Shown: in pieces, positions 8,841 through 17,157 of the stretch | How the letters are laid out: the number at the start of each line of letters is the position of its first letter | Position numbering within the stretch: position 1 is the first letter of the stretch | Assembly (NCBI GenBank): GCA_963759735.1 | Contig: CAVXAF010000012.1 | Span: forward strand, 372,001 to 436,000 | DNA: 64,000 nucleotides | Reading direction: 5' to 3' | DNA from: Hyphomicrobium_A sp963759735 | Lineage (GTDB): Bacteria; Pseudomonadota; Alphaproteobacteria; Rhizobiales; Hyphomicrobiaceae | Program-made: the position numbers and the translations under genes | Notes under the pieces: model-generated | Database searches by the model: none | Seen by the model: only the letters and a program-made list of their open reading frames with translations | What the model was told of the DNA's origin: nothing

Positions 8841-9401
8841 TTATTCTACGCGTGCTTCTTCGCCTGCAGGCTTCTTGGTCTTGCCGGCATTCTTCTTGGC
8901 CGCGGTCTTCTTGCGCTTGGCCTCGTCGGCCGGCAGGACTTTCCGCTCGATAACCTTGATGGAGCCGCCAGCCTTCTCGACAGCCGCTTTGGCAGAGGCC
9001 GAAGCATGATCGACCGTCAGCTTCACCTTGGCCGTGATCTCACCCGAACCGAGCAGACGCACCCCATCCTTGGCGCGGCGCGCAAGGCCGGCATCGACGA
9101 GTGCGGCCAGATCGACCGGCTTGCTGGCGTCCAGACGCTTGTCGTCGATCGCCTGCTGCAGTGCGCCGATATTGACCTCGTTGAAGTCCTTGGGACGCCA
9201 CTTGTTGAAGCCGCGCTTGGGGAGACGGCGATGCAATGGCATCTGGCCGCCTTCGAAGCCGCCGATGGCAACGCCGGAACGGGCCGTCTGGCCCTTGCCG
9301 CCGCGACCACCCTGCTTGCCGACGCCCGAGCCGATACCGCGGCCGACGCGCACGCGCTCTTTGCGCGCGCCATGCTTGTCTTTGAGTTCATTGAGCCGCA
9401 T
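8841..9401 (-). CDS. rplO: 50S ribosomal protein L15
   Basis: Late-assembly large-subunit protein L15. The 186-aa product has the Gly-rich N-terminal arm (MRLNELKDKHGARKERVRVGRG; IGSGVGKQGGRGGKGQ) and the globular domain to about residue 150. The remaining 35 residues are Lys/Ala-rich (KRKKTAAKKNAGKTKKPAG) and extend beyond the common length near 145-160. It follows rpmD by 14 bases. Confidence 0.97.
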   Translation of the reverse strand: MRLNELKDKHGARKERVRVGRGIGSGVGKQGGRGGKGQTARSGVAIGGFEGGQMPLHRRLPKRGFNKWRPKDFNEVNIGALQQAIDDKRLDASKPVDLAALVDAGLARRAKDGVRLLGSGEITAKVKLTVDHASASAKAAVEKAGGSIKVIERKVLPADEAKRKKTAAKKNAGKTKKPAGEEARVE

Positions 9402-9415
9402 CAGACCCTAGCTCC

Positions 9416-9622
9416 TTACGATTTCTTCGCGCTCGGTGCGTCGACGATGCGCACCAAGTGGGGGATGGAGTTGATCATGCCGCGGACGGCCGGAGTGTCT
9501 TCCAGCTCGCGGCGACGATGCAGCTTGTCGAGCCCAAGACCGCGCAGCGTCTTGGTCTGCACGGCCGGTCGCCGATTGGCGCTGGCGAACTGCTCGACGG
9601 TCAGGGTCTTCTTGGCAGCCAT
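9416..9622 (-). CDS. rpmD: 50S ribosomal protein L30
   Basis: Small large-subunit protein L30 (68 aa). The sequence has the family signature RRPAVQTKTLRGLGLDKLHR and the end MINSIPHLVRIVDA. It lies in the invariant order rpsE-rpmD-rplO, 38 bases after rpsE. Confidence 0.96.
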   Translation of the reverse strand: MAAKKTLTVEQFASANRRPAVQTKTLRGLGLDKLHRRRELEDTPAVRGMINSIPHLVRIVDAPSAKKS

Positions 9623-9660
9623 ATCACTTCGTTCCTTGCGTACGCCGGGCGTGCGTCAGA

Positions 9661-10236
9661 TCACGCCTCGGCAATAGTCTCGCCGGCCACCGAGCCGTCG
9701 CGGCGGCGCGAGACGATCTCGCTCACCTTCTTGTTGCGGCGCGCAGCGACGCCACGCGGGTTTTCCTGGTGCTTCAGCGCATCGAACGTCGCGCGCACCA
9801 CGTTGTATGGGTTGGTCGAGCCGAGCGACTTGGCGACAACGTCATGCACGCCGAGCATCTCGAACACGGCGCGCATGGCGCCACCGGCGATGATGCCGGT
9901 ACCGGCCGGGGCCGAGCGCAGCACGACCTTGCCGGCGCCGTGGCGGCCTTCGCTGTCATGGTGCAGCGTGCGGGCGTCGCGCAGCGGCACGCGCAGCAGT
10001 GCCCGCTTGGCAGCTTCCGTCGCCTTGCGGATTGCCTCCGGCACCTCGCGCGCCTTGCCGTGGCCGAAGCCGACGCGGCCCTTGAGGTCACCCACGACGA
10101 CGAGCGCGGCAAAGCCGAAGCGCTTGCCGCCCTTCACGACCTTGGCGACGCGATTGATGTGAACGAGCTTCTCGGTGAACTCGCTATCACGCTCTTCGCG
10201 ATCGCGACCGCGGTCTCTTCCTTGGGGACGTGCCAC
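9661..10236 (-). CDS. rpsE: 30S ribosomal protein S5
   Basis: S5 sits at the mRNA entry channel and affects decoding fidelity. The 191-aa product has a charged N-terminal stretch (QGRDRGRDREERDSEFTEK), then the dsRBD-like domain (VHINRVAKVVKGGKRFGFAA) with the conserved KGGKRF loop, and the C-terminal domain (GTGIIAGGAMRAVFEMLGV). The loop where spectinomycin resistance arises has no obvious change. It is 15 bases after rplR. Confidence 0.98.
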   Translation of the reverse strand: MARPQGRDRGRDREERDSEFTEKLVHINRVAKVVKGGKRFGFAALVVVGDLKGRVGFGHGKAREVPEAIRKATEAAKRALLRVPLRDARTLHHDSEGRHGAGKVVLRSAPAGTGIIAGGAMRAVFEMLGVHDVVAKSLGSTNPYNVVRATFDALKHQENPRGVAARRNKKVSEIVSRRRDGSVAGETIAEA

Positions 10237-10251
10237 GTTGCAATCCTCTTC

Positions 10252-10614
10252 CTAAAAGTTCAGGCCGCCTTCGCGAGCGGCATCGGCCAGCGCCTTGACG
10301 CGACCGTGATAGATGTAGCCGCCGCGATCGAAGACCACGTCCTTGACGCCGGCCTTGATGGCGCGCTCGGCGATGAGCTTGCCGACAGCAGCCGCGGCCG
10401 CCTTGTCGGCGCCCGTCTTCAGCGACGACTTGAGATCCTTCTCGAGCGTCGATGCGGCGGCCACCGTCTTGCCCGCCGCATCGTCGATCACCTGCACGTA
10501 GATGTGCTTGGATGAGCGGTGCACGGACAGGCGTGGGCGGTCCGTCGCATTCGCCTTCAGCGTGCGACGGACGCGGGACCTGCGCCGATCAAAGAGCTCA
10601 TTGAGCGCGTTCAT
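10252..10614 (-). CDS. rplR: 50S ribosomal protein L18
   Basis: 5S rRNA-binding protein L18 of the central protuberance. The 120-aa product shows the RNA-binding core (RPRLSVHRSSKHIYVQVIDD) and the conserved end VKDVVFDRGGYIYHGRVKAL. Normal length; 12 bases after rplF. Confidence 0.98.
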   Translation of the reverse strand: MNALNELFDRRRSRVRRTLKANATDRPRLSVHRSSKHIYVQVIDDAAGKTVAAASTLEKDLKSSLKTGADKAAAAAVGKLIAERAIKAGVKDVVFDRGGYIYHGRVKALADAAREGGLNF

Positions 10615-10626
10615 AGCCTAGCGTCC

Positions 10627-11169
10627 TTACTTCTTCTTGCCTTCCTTGCGGAAGATGTATTCGCCCCGATAGCGGATGCCTTTGCCCTGGTAGGGCTCGG
10701 GTGGCCGCGAGGCGCGGATGTTGGCGGCGACCTGGCCGACGAGCTGCGGGTCGATGCCGGAGACGGTGATGATTTCCTGCTTGGCGCCCGACACCTTCAC
10801 CTCGACCCCGGTCGGGATCGTGTGGATGACGTCGTGGCTGAAGCCGATGTTGAGCTGCAGCTGGTCCTTGCCCTTCATCGCCGCACGGAAGCCGACGCCC
10901 TGGATCTCCAGGATGCGCGAATAGCCGTTGGTCACGCCATCCATGAGGTTGGCGATCATGGTGCGCGACATGCCCCACATCGAGCGGGCCATCTTGGTAT
11001 CGTCGATCGGCGTGACCTCGATGCCGTCAGCCGTCTTCTCGATCTTGATCTTCTCGGGCACCGTGAAGGAAAGCTCCCCCTTGGGTCCCTTGACCTTGAT
11101 CTCTCGTCCACTGAGCGTCGCCGTCACACCAGACGGGACCGGGACTGCTCTCTTGCCGATACGTGACAT
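10627..11169 (-). CDS. rplF: 50S ribosomal protein L6
   Basis: L6 lies near the sarcin-ricin loop and the factor-binding site. The 180-aa product begins MSRIGKRAVPVPSGVTA and has the two alpha/beta repeats, ending with the invariant PEPYQGKGIRYRGEYIFRKE. It is 47 bases after rpsH and 12 bases before rplR. Confidence 0.98.
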   Translation of the reverse strand: MSRIGKRAVPVPSGVTATLSGREIKVKGPKGELSFTVPEKIKIEKTADGIEVTPIDDTKMARSMWGMSRTMIANLMDGVTNGYSRILEIQGVGFRAAMKGKDQLQLNIGFSHDVIHTIPTGVEVKVSGAKQEIITVSGIDPQLVGQVAANIRASRPPEPYQGKGIRYRGEYIFRKEGKKK

Positions 11170-11216
11170 GGTCGTTCCAAAACCTTATTGCCTGCCCGCC
11201 TCAAGCGGACCGCAGA

Positions 11217-11615
11217 TTAGAAGATGCTGCAGAGAATCTCCCCGCCGACGTTCTGCTCGCGCGCCTTGGAATCCGACATCACGCCCTTGGGCGTGGAGAG
11301 GATCGCAACACCGAGACCGTTGGCGACTGTCGGCAGATCGCGCACCGGCGAATAGACGCGACGGCCTGGCGTCGATACCCGCTTGATCTCGCGGATCGCC
11401 GGCTGGCCGTTGTAGTACTTGAGCTCGATTTCGAACGTCGGCAGAGCGCCCTTCAGCTCGACGCGCGCATAACCGCGAATGTAGCCTTCCTCCTCGAGCA
11501 CGTCGAGGACGCGCGCGCGGATGTTGGAGGCCGGGGTCACGACTTTCGGGCGCCGCCGCATCTGAGCATTGCGGATGCGGGTCAGCATGTCGCCCAAGGG
11601 ATCATTGATGGACAT
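11217..11615 (-). CDS. rpsH: 30S ribosomal protein S8
   Basis: S8 binds 16S rRNA helix 21 and, in E. coli, represses the spc operon by binding near rplE. The 132-aa product starts MSINDPLGDMLTRIRNAQ and has the conserved C-terminus with GVAILSTPKGVMSDSKARE. It lies 12 bases after rpsN. Confidence 0.98.
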   Translation of the reverse strand: MSINDPLGDMLTRIRNAQMRRRPKVVTPASNIRARVLDVLEEEGYIRGYARVELKGALPTFEIELKYYNGQPAIREIKRVSTPGRRVYSPVRDLPTVANGLGVAILSTPKGVMSDSKAREQNVGGEILCSIF

Positions 11616-11627
11616 TCGTTTGCTCCC

Positions 11628-11933
11628 TTACCAGCTCGACTTGGTCATGCCGGGGATGAGACCCTGGCTCGCCAGATCGCGAAGCTGGTTGCGGCACATT
11701 CTGAGCTTGCGGTAGTAGCCGCGGGCGCGGCCGGTCAGCTCACAGCGATTGCGGATGCGCGTCGGCGATGAATTGCGCGGCATCTCGGCCAGCTTGATGC
11801 GCGCCGCAAAGCGCTCCTCAGCCGGACGCTTCAGGTCGCTGGCAATTGCCTTCAGGCGCTTGCGCTTGTCAGCCTTTTGGGCCGACAGACGCCGCCGCAT
11901 GTTGTTCTTCTCTACCGAACTCGTCTTAGCCAT
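11628..11933 (-). CDS. rpsN: 30S ribosomal protein S14 (zinc-free long form)
   Basis: S14 of the small-subunit head. The 101-aa product is the long form without the CxxC zinc pairs: only single cysteines appear in NRCELTGRARGYYRKLRMCR. This is the form usual in proteobacteria. It lies between rplE and rpsH in the spc operon. Confidence 0.98.
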   Translation of the reverse strand: MAKTSSVEKNNMRRRLSAQKADKRKRLKAIASDLKRPAEERFAARIKLAEMPRNSSPTRIRNRCELTGRARGYYRKLRMCRNQLRDLASQGLIPGMTKSSW

Positions 11934-11974
11934 TTAAATCCTCCAAAGGCCTTTCGGGCTGATCCCGAGGTCCT

Positions 11975-12649
11975 CTAGCTGCCAAACGGGAAGTTGAAGC
12001 CGCGAAGGAGCTCGCGAGCCTCATCGTCGGATTTCGCCGACGTGCATACGATGATGTCCATGCCCCAGATCTGATCGACCTTGTCGTAGTCGATTTCCGG
12101 GAACACGATGTGCTCCTTCAGACCGCAGGCAAAGTTGCCGCGACCATCGAAGCTCTTCGGGTTGAGACCGCGGAAGTCCTTCACGCGCGGCAGCGCGATG
12201 GTGACGAGGCGGTCGAGGAACTCGTACATGCGGTCGCCGCGCAGCGTGACCTTGGCGCCGATCGGCATGCCTTCACGCAGCTTGTAGGTGGCGATGGCCT
12301 TGCGCGAGCGCGTCTGCACGGGCCGCTGGCCGGCGATCAGCGCGAGGTCACCCGCAGCGCTGTCGACCTTCTTGCGGTCATTGACGGCTTCGCCAACGCC
12401 CATGTTGAGGACGATCTTCTCGAGCCGCGGCACCTGCATACGGTTGCCGTACTCGAACTTCTTCTGCAGCTCATCGCGCACTACCTTCTCGTAGTGCGCC
12501 TTCATGCGCGGCTTGTAGTCCTTGGGGCGCGGCGCGGCTGGGGCCCGCGGCTCCTTCGGAGCTGCAGCCTTCTTTTCGCGCTTGACCTTCTGCGGCGCGC
12601 CAGCCTTCGGGGCGCCAGCGGTCTTCGCCGGTTTCTCTTTATCAGCCAT
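11975..12649 (-). CDS. rplE: 50S ribosomal protein L5 with N-terminal extension
   Basis: 5S rRNA-binding protein L5 of the central protuberance. The 224-aa product carries about 42 extra N-terminal residues rich in Lys, Ala and Pro before the normal start region (MKAHYEKVVRDELQKKF, near residue 49); the family is usually about 180-187 aa. The core is intact, including GMPIGAKVTLRGDRMYEFLD and the end FGS. An internal ATG at the normal start region exists, but the upstream ATG at 12649 is well placed 5 bases after rplX, so the extension is probably translated. Confidence 0.96.
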   Translation of the reverse strand: MADKEKPAKTAGAPKAGAPQKVKREKKAAAPKEPRAPAAPRPKDYKPRMKAHYEKVVRDELQKKFEYGNRMQVPRLEKIVLNMGVGEAVNDRKKVDSAAGDLALIAGQRPVQTRSRKAIATYKLREGMPIGAKVTLRGDRMYEFLDRLVTIALPRVKDFRGLNPKSFDGRGNFACGLKEHIVFPEIDYDKVDQIWGMDIIVCTSAKSDDEARELLRGFNFPFGS

Positions 12650-12654
12650 TGCTC

Positions 12655-12978
12655 TTATCTCTCTGGAATGACTTCGCCGGAGCGCTTGGCGAAGCGAACC
12701 TTCTTGCCGTCGCCCAGGAACTTGAAGCCGATGCGGGTGGCCTTGCCGTCCTTGGGATCTTCGAGCGCCAGATTGGAAATATGGATCGGCGCTTCCTTGG
12801 AAATGATGCCGCCTTCCAGGGCCGCCGTCTGCTTCTGGTGACGGCGCACGACGTTGACGCCGCGCACGATGGCCCGCTCTTCTTTCGGGAACATCTCGAC
12901 GACTTCGCCGTGCTTACCCTTGTCACGGCCGGCGATCACGATGACGTGGTCACCCTTTTTGATTTTGAGCGATGCCAT
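12655..12978 (-). CDS. rplX: 50S ribosomal protein L24
   Basis: Assembly-initiator protein L24, with a KOW motif in KIKKGDHVIVIAGRDKGKHG. The 107-aa product has normal length and the GVNVVRRHQK segment. I chose ATG at 12978, which has GGAGG seven bases upstream and overlaps the rplN stop by one base (TGATG). A GTG one codon upstream is possible. Confidence 0.97.
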   Translation of the reverse strand: MASLKIKKGDHVIVIAGRDKGKHGEVVEMFPKEERAIVRGVNVVRRHQKQTAALEGGIISKEAPIHISNLALEDPKDGKATRIGFKFLGDGKKVRFAKRSGEVIPER

Positions 12979-13346
12979 CACAGCACCTCCGGAGCGAGCG
13001 ATACGATCTTCATGTGGTTCTTGGCCCGCAGTTCACGCGTGACGGGTCCGAAGATGCGGGTCCCGACCGGCTCGCCCTGTGCATTGATGAGCACCGCGGC
13101 GTTGCGGTCGAAACGGATCAGCGAGCCGTCCGGACGGCGCACGCCCTTGGCGGTGCGCACGACGACGGCTTTCATCACCTGGCCCTTCTTGACGCGACCC
13201 TTCGGAATGGCCTCCTGCACCGAGACGACGATCGTGTCGCCTACGCTCGCATACTTGCGCTTCGAGCCACCCAGCACTTTGATGCACTGAACGCGGCGCG
13301 CGCCCGAATTGTCAGCGACGTCGAGATTGGTCTCCATCTGGATCAT
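12978..13346 (-). CDS. rplN: 50S ribosomal protein L14
   Basis: L14 contacts the 30S subunit in bridge B8. The 122-aa product begins MIQMETNLDVADNSGARR, the invariant start, and has AVVVRTAKGVRRPDGS and the end SLAPEVL. The ATG at 13346 has AAGGA upstream and gives the exact family length; an upstream in-frame start at 13364 would add six unconserved residues. First gene of the spc group, 81 bases after rpsQ. Confidence 0.98.
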   Translation of the reverse strand: MIQMETNLDVADNSGARRVQCIKVLGGSKRKYASVGDTIVVSVQEAIPKGRVKKGQVMKAVVVRTAKGVRRPDGSLIRFDRNAAVLINAQGEPVGTRIFGPVTRELRAKNHMKIVSLAPEVL

Positions 13347-13427
13347 CGCGTTAGTCCTTTCCAACTGCCACCCGGAGGTGGCCCTTCATCATTCACGGGC
13401 CGTGCCCGCACACTTCTCGAGCGAACG

Positions 13428-13664
13428 TCAAACGGCTTCGGTCAAAACCATCCAGCGCTTGTTCTTGGAGATCGGCGCACTTTCGACGATCTCCACGCGA
13501 TCACCAATCTTGAACGAGTTCTTCTCGTCGTGAGCGTGGTACTTCTTCGTACGACGCACGGTCTTCTTGAACAGCGGATGCGTGTAGCGGCGCTCAACTT
13601 CGACCACTACCGTCTTGTCGTTCTTGTCGGACACGACAACGCCCTGCAGTACGCGTTTCGGCAT
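13428..13664 (-). CDS. rpsQ: 30S ribosomal protein S17
   Basis: Early-assembly OB-fold protein S17 (78 aa). It begins MPKRVLQGVVVSDKNDKTVV and has the conserved RRYTHPLFKKTVRRTKKYHA and VEIVESAPISKNKRW. It ends the S10 operon, five bases after rpmC. Confidence 0.98.
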   Translation of the reverse strand: MPKRVLQGVVVSDKNDKTVVVEVERRYTHPLFKKTVRRTKKYHAHDEKNSFKIGDRVEIVESAPISKNKRWMVLTEAV

Positions 13665-13669
13665 TCGAA

Positions 13670-13885
13670 TTACTCCTTGCCAGCGCTTTTGGCGCCGCCG
13701 GCACGCCGCTGGCCAGCGACGGTCAGCAAGCGGGCGATGTCGCGGCGCACGGTGCGCACCCGCGAGGTGTTCTCGAGCTGGCCGGAAGCCCGCTGAAAGC
13801 GCAGATTGAACTGCTCCTTCTTGAGCTTCAGCAGCTGGTCATCCAGCTGGTCGAGAGTCATGTCCCGAAACCCTTCCGCCTTCAT
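13670..13885 (-). CDS. rpmC: 50S ribosomal protein L29
   Basis: Two-helix protein L29 at the exit tunnel rim, a contact for SRP and trigger factor. The 71-aa product has the MTLDQLDDQLLKLKKEQFNL helix and LENTSRVRTVRRDIARL, with a short basic tail. It lies between rplP and rpsQ. Confidence 0.97.
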   Translation of the reverse strand: MKAEGFRDMTLDQLDDQLLKLKKEQFNLRFQRASGQLENTSRVRTVRRDIARLLTVAGQRRAGGAKSAGKE

Positions 13886-13914
13886 CGCCTTAATTCCTCG
13901 TCCAATTCTTAAGC

Positions 13915-14325
13915 TCAGCCAATACGCGTTACGATGCGCGTCTTGATCGGCAGCTTCGCTGCCCCGAGCACCAATGCTTCACGTGCCAATGCGTCCGGCA
14001 CGCCGTCGAGTTCGAACATGATACGGCCCGGCTTGACGCGAGCGGCCCAGTACTCGATCGAACCCTTGCCCGAACCCATGCGGACTTCCGCCGGCTTCTT
14101 GGTCACCGGGACATCCGGAAAGATGCGGATCCACACACGCCCGGCGCGCTTCATGTGGCGCGTGATGGCGCGGCGAGCCGCTTCGATCTGACGTGCAGTG
14201 ACGCGCTCTGGCTCGACGGCCTTGAGGCCGTGCGAACCGAAGTTAAGCGCGGTTCCGCCCTTGGCGTCGCCGTGGATACGGCCCTTGAAGGCCTTCCGGA
14301 ATTTCGTCTTTTTAGGCTGCAGCAT
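13915..14325 (-). CDS. rplP: 50S ribosomal protein L16
   Basis: L16 positions the A-site tRNA elbow. The 136-aa product begins MLQPKKTKFRKAFKGRIHG and keeps GSHGLKAVEPERVTARQIEA and the Arg-rich loop near the peptidyl transferase centre (RVWIRIFPDVPVTKKP). Normal length. It follows rpsC by 23 bases. Confidence 0.98.
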   Translation of the reverse strand: MLQPKKTKFRKAFKGRIHGDAKGGTALNFGSHGLKAVEPERVTARQIEAARRAITRHMKRAGRVWIRIFPDVPVTKKPAEVRMGSGKGSIEYWAARVKPGRIMFELDGVPDALAREALVLGAAKLPIKTRIVTRIG

Positions 14326-14348
14326 AACTGTTCGTCCTTGTCAGGCCT

Positions 14349-15174
14349 TTAGGCCTTCTCCGTGCTTTCAGGCGCAGGCGCAGGCGCGGATGGTGGCGAG
14401 GCAGCGGTGGCTGCAGCTTGCCGGTCGCGGCGATCGCCACGATCACGGTCGCCGCCGCGGTCACCTCTATCGCCGTCACGACGCGGGCGCCCGCCGCCGC
14501 TCTCCTGCAGATCGGTGTTCTTCTTCTCCGAGGCCATGGGATCGTGCTCCATGATCTCGCCCTTGAAGATCCAAACCTTGATGCCGATGATGCCATAGGC
14601 GGTCTTGGCAACGCCGTAACCGAAATCGATGTCGGCACGCAGCGTATGCAGCGGCACGCGGCCTTCGCGATACCATTCCGTACGCGCGATTTCTGCGCCA
14701 CCGAGACGGCCGGCGACATTGATGCGGATACCGAGGGCACCAAGACGCAGCGCCGACTGCACCGACCGCTTCATGGCGCGACGGAAGGCGACGCGGCGCT
14801 CGAGCTGCTGCGCGATCGTCTCGGCGACGAGAGTTCGCGTCGATCTCGGGCTTGCGGATCTCGACGATGTTGAGGTGCACTTCCGAAGTCGTGAAGCGCG
14901 CGAGCTGGCTGCGCAGCTTCTCGATGTCGGCGCCCTTCTTGCCGATCAGCACGCCCGGGCGCGCCGTGTGCACGGTGACGCGGCACTTCTTGTGCGGGCG
15001 CTCGATGACGACCTTGGAGATGCCGGCCTGACGGCGCTGCTGCATGATGTGCTCGCGCATCTTCATGTCTTCGTGCAACAGCCGGCCATACTCGCCACGT
15101 CCGGCGAACCAGCGGCTGTCCCACGTGCGGTTTACGCCGAGGCGCAGGCCGATCGGATTGACCTTCTGACCCAT
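14349..15174 (-). CDS. rpsC: 30S ribosomal protein S3, reading frame broken by one extra base
   Basis: S3 forms part of the mRNA entry channel and helicase. The first frame starts MGQKVNPIGLRLGVNRTWDS at 15174 and is normal, through the KH domain, to EIRKPEIDAN. The next family residues (LVAETIAQQLERRVAFRRAM, then MKRSVQSALRLGALGIRINV and GRLGGAEIARTEW) appear only in the frame shifted by one base. Removing one base (about 14832, an extra A on the plus strand) restores one S3 of about 274 aa. The last 50 residues are Gly/Arg/Asp-rich (DRGDRGGDRDRGDRRDR) and then Ala/Pro-rich, longer than the usual tail. S3 is essential and single-copy, so a base error is far more likely than a true pseudogene. 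The start overlaps the rplV stop by one base. Confidence 0.93.
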
Positions 15175-15692
15175 TATGCACTCTCCTTGGCGGCCGGCTT
15201 GCTGGCGGCAGGCTTAGCCTTGCCGCCCTTCTTGGCTGAAGAAGCCGGTTTCTTGCTGCCACCCTTGGCGTCTTTGGCGGCGGGCTTGGCCTTCTTCAGC
15301 GCAGCTTTCTCGCTCTCTTCTTCCGACTTCTGCCGGACGATGACAGTGATCTGCGCGAACGGCTTCGTGATCGAACTCGCACGACCGCGGCCGCGAGCGG
15401 CGAAGCGGCGCATGATGAGGTTCTTGCCGACAAAGGCCTCCGAGACGACGAGCTCGTTGACGTCGAGCCCGTGGTTGTTCTCGGCATTGGCCACCGCCGA
15501 CATGACGCACTTGCGTACGTCCTGCGCGATGCGCTTACGCGAGAACTGGAGTTCTGCCAGCGCAGTGTCGACCGCCTTGCCGCGGATGAGACCGGCGACA
15601 AGGTTCAGCTTACGCGGCGAAACCCGGAGGTTTCTTGCCACGGCCTGTGCCTCACTCTCGGAGAGGCTGCGCTCGCGTTTGGGCTTGCCCAT
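15174..15692 (-). CDS. rplV: 50S ribosomal protein L22 with Lys/Ala-rich C-terminal tail
   Basis: L22 lines the exit tunnel; its loop is a macrolide-resistance site. The 172-aa product has the core to about residue 125 (NLRVSPRKLNLVAGLIRG; the loop region RRFAARGRGRASSITKPFAQ) followed by about 45 residues made almost only of Lys, Ala, Ser, Gly and Pro. The usual length is 110-130 aa. The tail resembles histone H1-like ends and is likely disordered. It sits 17 bases after rpsS and overlaps rpsC by one base. Confidence 0.97.
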   Translation of the reverse strand: MGKPKRERSLSESEAQAVARNLRVSPRKLNLVAGLIRGKAVDTALAELQFSRKRIAQDVRKCVMSAVANAENNHGLDVNELVVSEAFVGKNLIMRRFAARGRGRASSITKPFAQITVIVRQKSEEESEKAALKKAKPAAKDAKGGSKKPASSAKKGGKAKPAASKPAAKESA

Positions 15693-15709
15693 ATTACTTC
15701 GCCTTAGCC

Positions 15710-15991
15710 TTATCTGCCCTTGGTCGCTTTTTTATCGCCACCGTGGCCTTGGAAAATACGGGTCGGCGCGAACTCGCCGAATTTGTGCCCGATCATGTCC
15801 TCGGTAACGGCCACAGGCACGTGCTTGTGCCCGTTGTGCACGCCGAACGTCAGACCGACGAACTGCGGCAGGATTGTCGAGCGACGGCTCCACATCTTGA
15901 TGATCTCGCTGCGACCCGACGAGCGCACCTTCTCAGCTTTCTTGAGAAGATACCCGTCGACGAACGGACCTTTCCAAACTGCACGTGTCAT
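15710..15991 (-). CDS. rpsS: 30S ribosomal protein S19
   Basis: S19 of the small-subunit head, paired with S13. The 93-aa product begins MTRAVWKGPFVDGYLLKKAE and has the conserved WSRRSTILPQFVGLTFGVHN and MIGHKFGEFAPTRIF. Normal length; 24 bases after rplB. Confidence 0.98.
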   Translation of the reverse strand: MTRAVWKGPFVDGYLLKKAEKVRSSGRSEIIKMWSRRSTILPQFVGLTFGVHNGHKHVPVAVTEDMIGHKFGEFAPTRIFQGHGGDKKATKGR

Positions 15992-16015
15992 AGTCTTTCT
16001 CCTCGTCGCCGCCGG

Positions 16016-16840
16016 TTACTTCTTCTTCGCCGCACGGCCACGGATGATGTACTTGTCGGTCGACTTGTTCTTACGCGTCTTGGCGCCCTTCGTGGGCTTG
16101 CCCCACGGCGTCGCCCAGTGCTTGCCGCCCTTGGTGCGACCGCCGTTGGGATGGTCGATCGGGTTCATGGCGATCGAGCGCACGGTCGGGCGACGGCCCT
16201 TCCAGCGCGTGCGACCGGCCTTGCCGGTCACCTCGTTCGAATGATCCGGGTTCGACACCGCACCGATGGTCGCCATGCATTCGGCACGGACGCGACGGGT
16301 CTCGCCCGAATTGAGTTTGAGCACGGCCCAACCGGAGTCACGGCCGACGAGCTGCACGAACGATCCGGCCGAGCGAGCGATCTGTCCGCCACGACCCGGC
16401 TTCAGCTCCACGTTGTGCACGATAGTGCCGATGGGCATTCCAGCCAGCGGCATGGCATTGCCGGGCTTCACGTCGACCTTCTCGCCGGCGATGACGGCAT
16501 CGCCAACCGCCAGGCGCTGCGGCGCCAGGATGTAGGCGAGCTCGCCGTCCTCGTACTTGATGAGGGCGATGAAGGCCGTGCGGTTGGGATCGTACTCGAT
16601 GCGCTCGACCTTGGCCGCCACGTCGAAGCGACGGCGACGGAAGTCAACCATACGGTACGACCGCTTGTGGCCGCCGCCGATGTGCCGCGTCGTGATGCGG
16701 CCGTCGTTGTTGCGGCCGCCCGACTTCGACTTGCCCTCGACCAGCACCTTGATCGGCGCGCCCTTCCAGAGCTGCGCACGGTCGACCAGCACCAAGTGGC
16801 GCAGGCTGGGGGTGGTTGGACGGAATGTCTTCAGTGCCAT
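16016..16840 (-). CDS. rplB: 50S ribosomal protein L2
   Basis: L2 is needed for subunit joining and peptidyl transferase activity. The 274-aa product has the RNA-binding domain (RNNDGRITTRHIGGGHKRSY), the conserved His-containing loop (MNPIDHPNGGRTKGGKHW, near residues 225-242) and the basic end. Normal length. It follows rplW by 20 bases. Confidence 0.98.
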   Translation of the reverse strand: MALKTFRPTTPSLRHLVLVDRAQLWKGAPIKVLVEGKSKSGGRNNDGRITTRHIGGGHKRSYRMVDFRRRRFDVAAKVERIEYDPNRTAFIALIKYEDGELAYILAPQRLAVGDAVIAGEKVDVKPGNAMPLAGMPIGTIVHNVELKPGRGGQIARSAGSFVQLVGRDSGWAVLKLNSGETRRVRAECMATIGAVSNPDHSNEVTGKAGRTRWKGRRPTVRSIAMNPIDHPNGGRTKGGKHWATPWGKPTKGAKTRKNKSTDKYIIRGRAAKKK

Positions 16841-16860
16841 GGTCGTTTCCTAAAAGGTCC

Positions 16861-17157
16861 TTAGAGGCCCGTGGCGATGTCGATGTGGTGGCCTTCGACC
16901 AGCGTCACGATCGCCTTCTTGGCGTCGCTCTGCAGTGCACGCCGACCGCGGAAGGTCTTCAACTTGCCTTTGCGAACGAGCGTGTTCACGGCTTTCACCT
17001 TGACCTTGAACAGGGTCTCGATGGCTGCCTTGATCTCCGCCTTCGTCGCCCTGGGGGAAACGTTGAAGATCACCTGGTTGGCTTCCGAAACCAGCGTCGA
17101 CTTCTCGGTGATGACCGGGGAGACGATGACGTCGTAATGGCTGTGCGGCTTGCTCAT
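16861..17157 (-). CDS. rplW: 50S ribosomal protein L23
   Basis: L23 sits at the exit tunnel and docks trigger factor and SRP. The 98-aa product has the family segment SPVITEKSTLVSEANQVIF and the C-terminal RGRRALQSDAKKAIVTL. Its ATG overlaps the rplD stop by four bases (ATGA), indicating translational coupling. Confidence 0.98.
   Translation of the reverse strand: MSKPHSHYDVIVSPVITEKSTLVSEANQVIFNVSPRATKAEIKAAIETLFKVKVKAVNTLVRKGKLKTFRGRRALQSDAKKAIVTLVEGHHIDIATGL

Noticed and set aside
14790..14860. Programmed ribosomal frameshifting in rpsC as the default explanation
   Set aside because: No slippery heptamer or downstream stimulatory structure is evident, and two other genes in the window show similar single-base breaks, so a sequence error is more likely.
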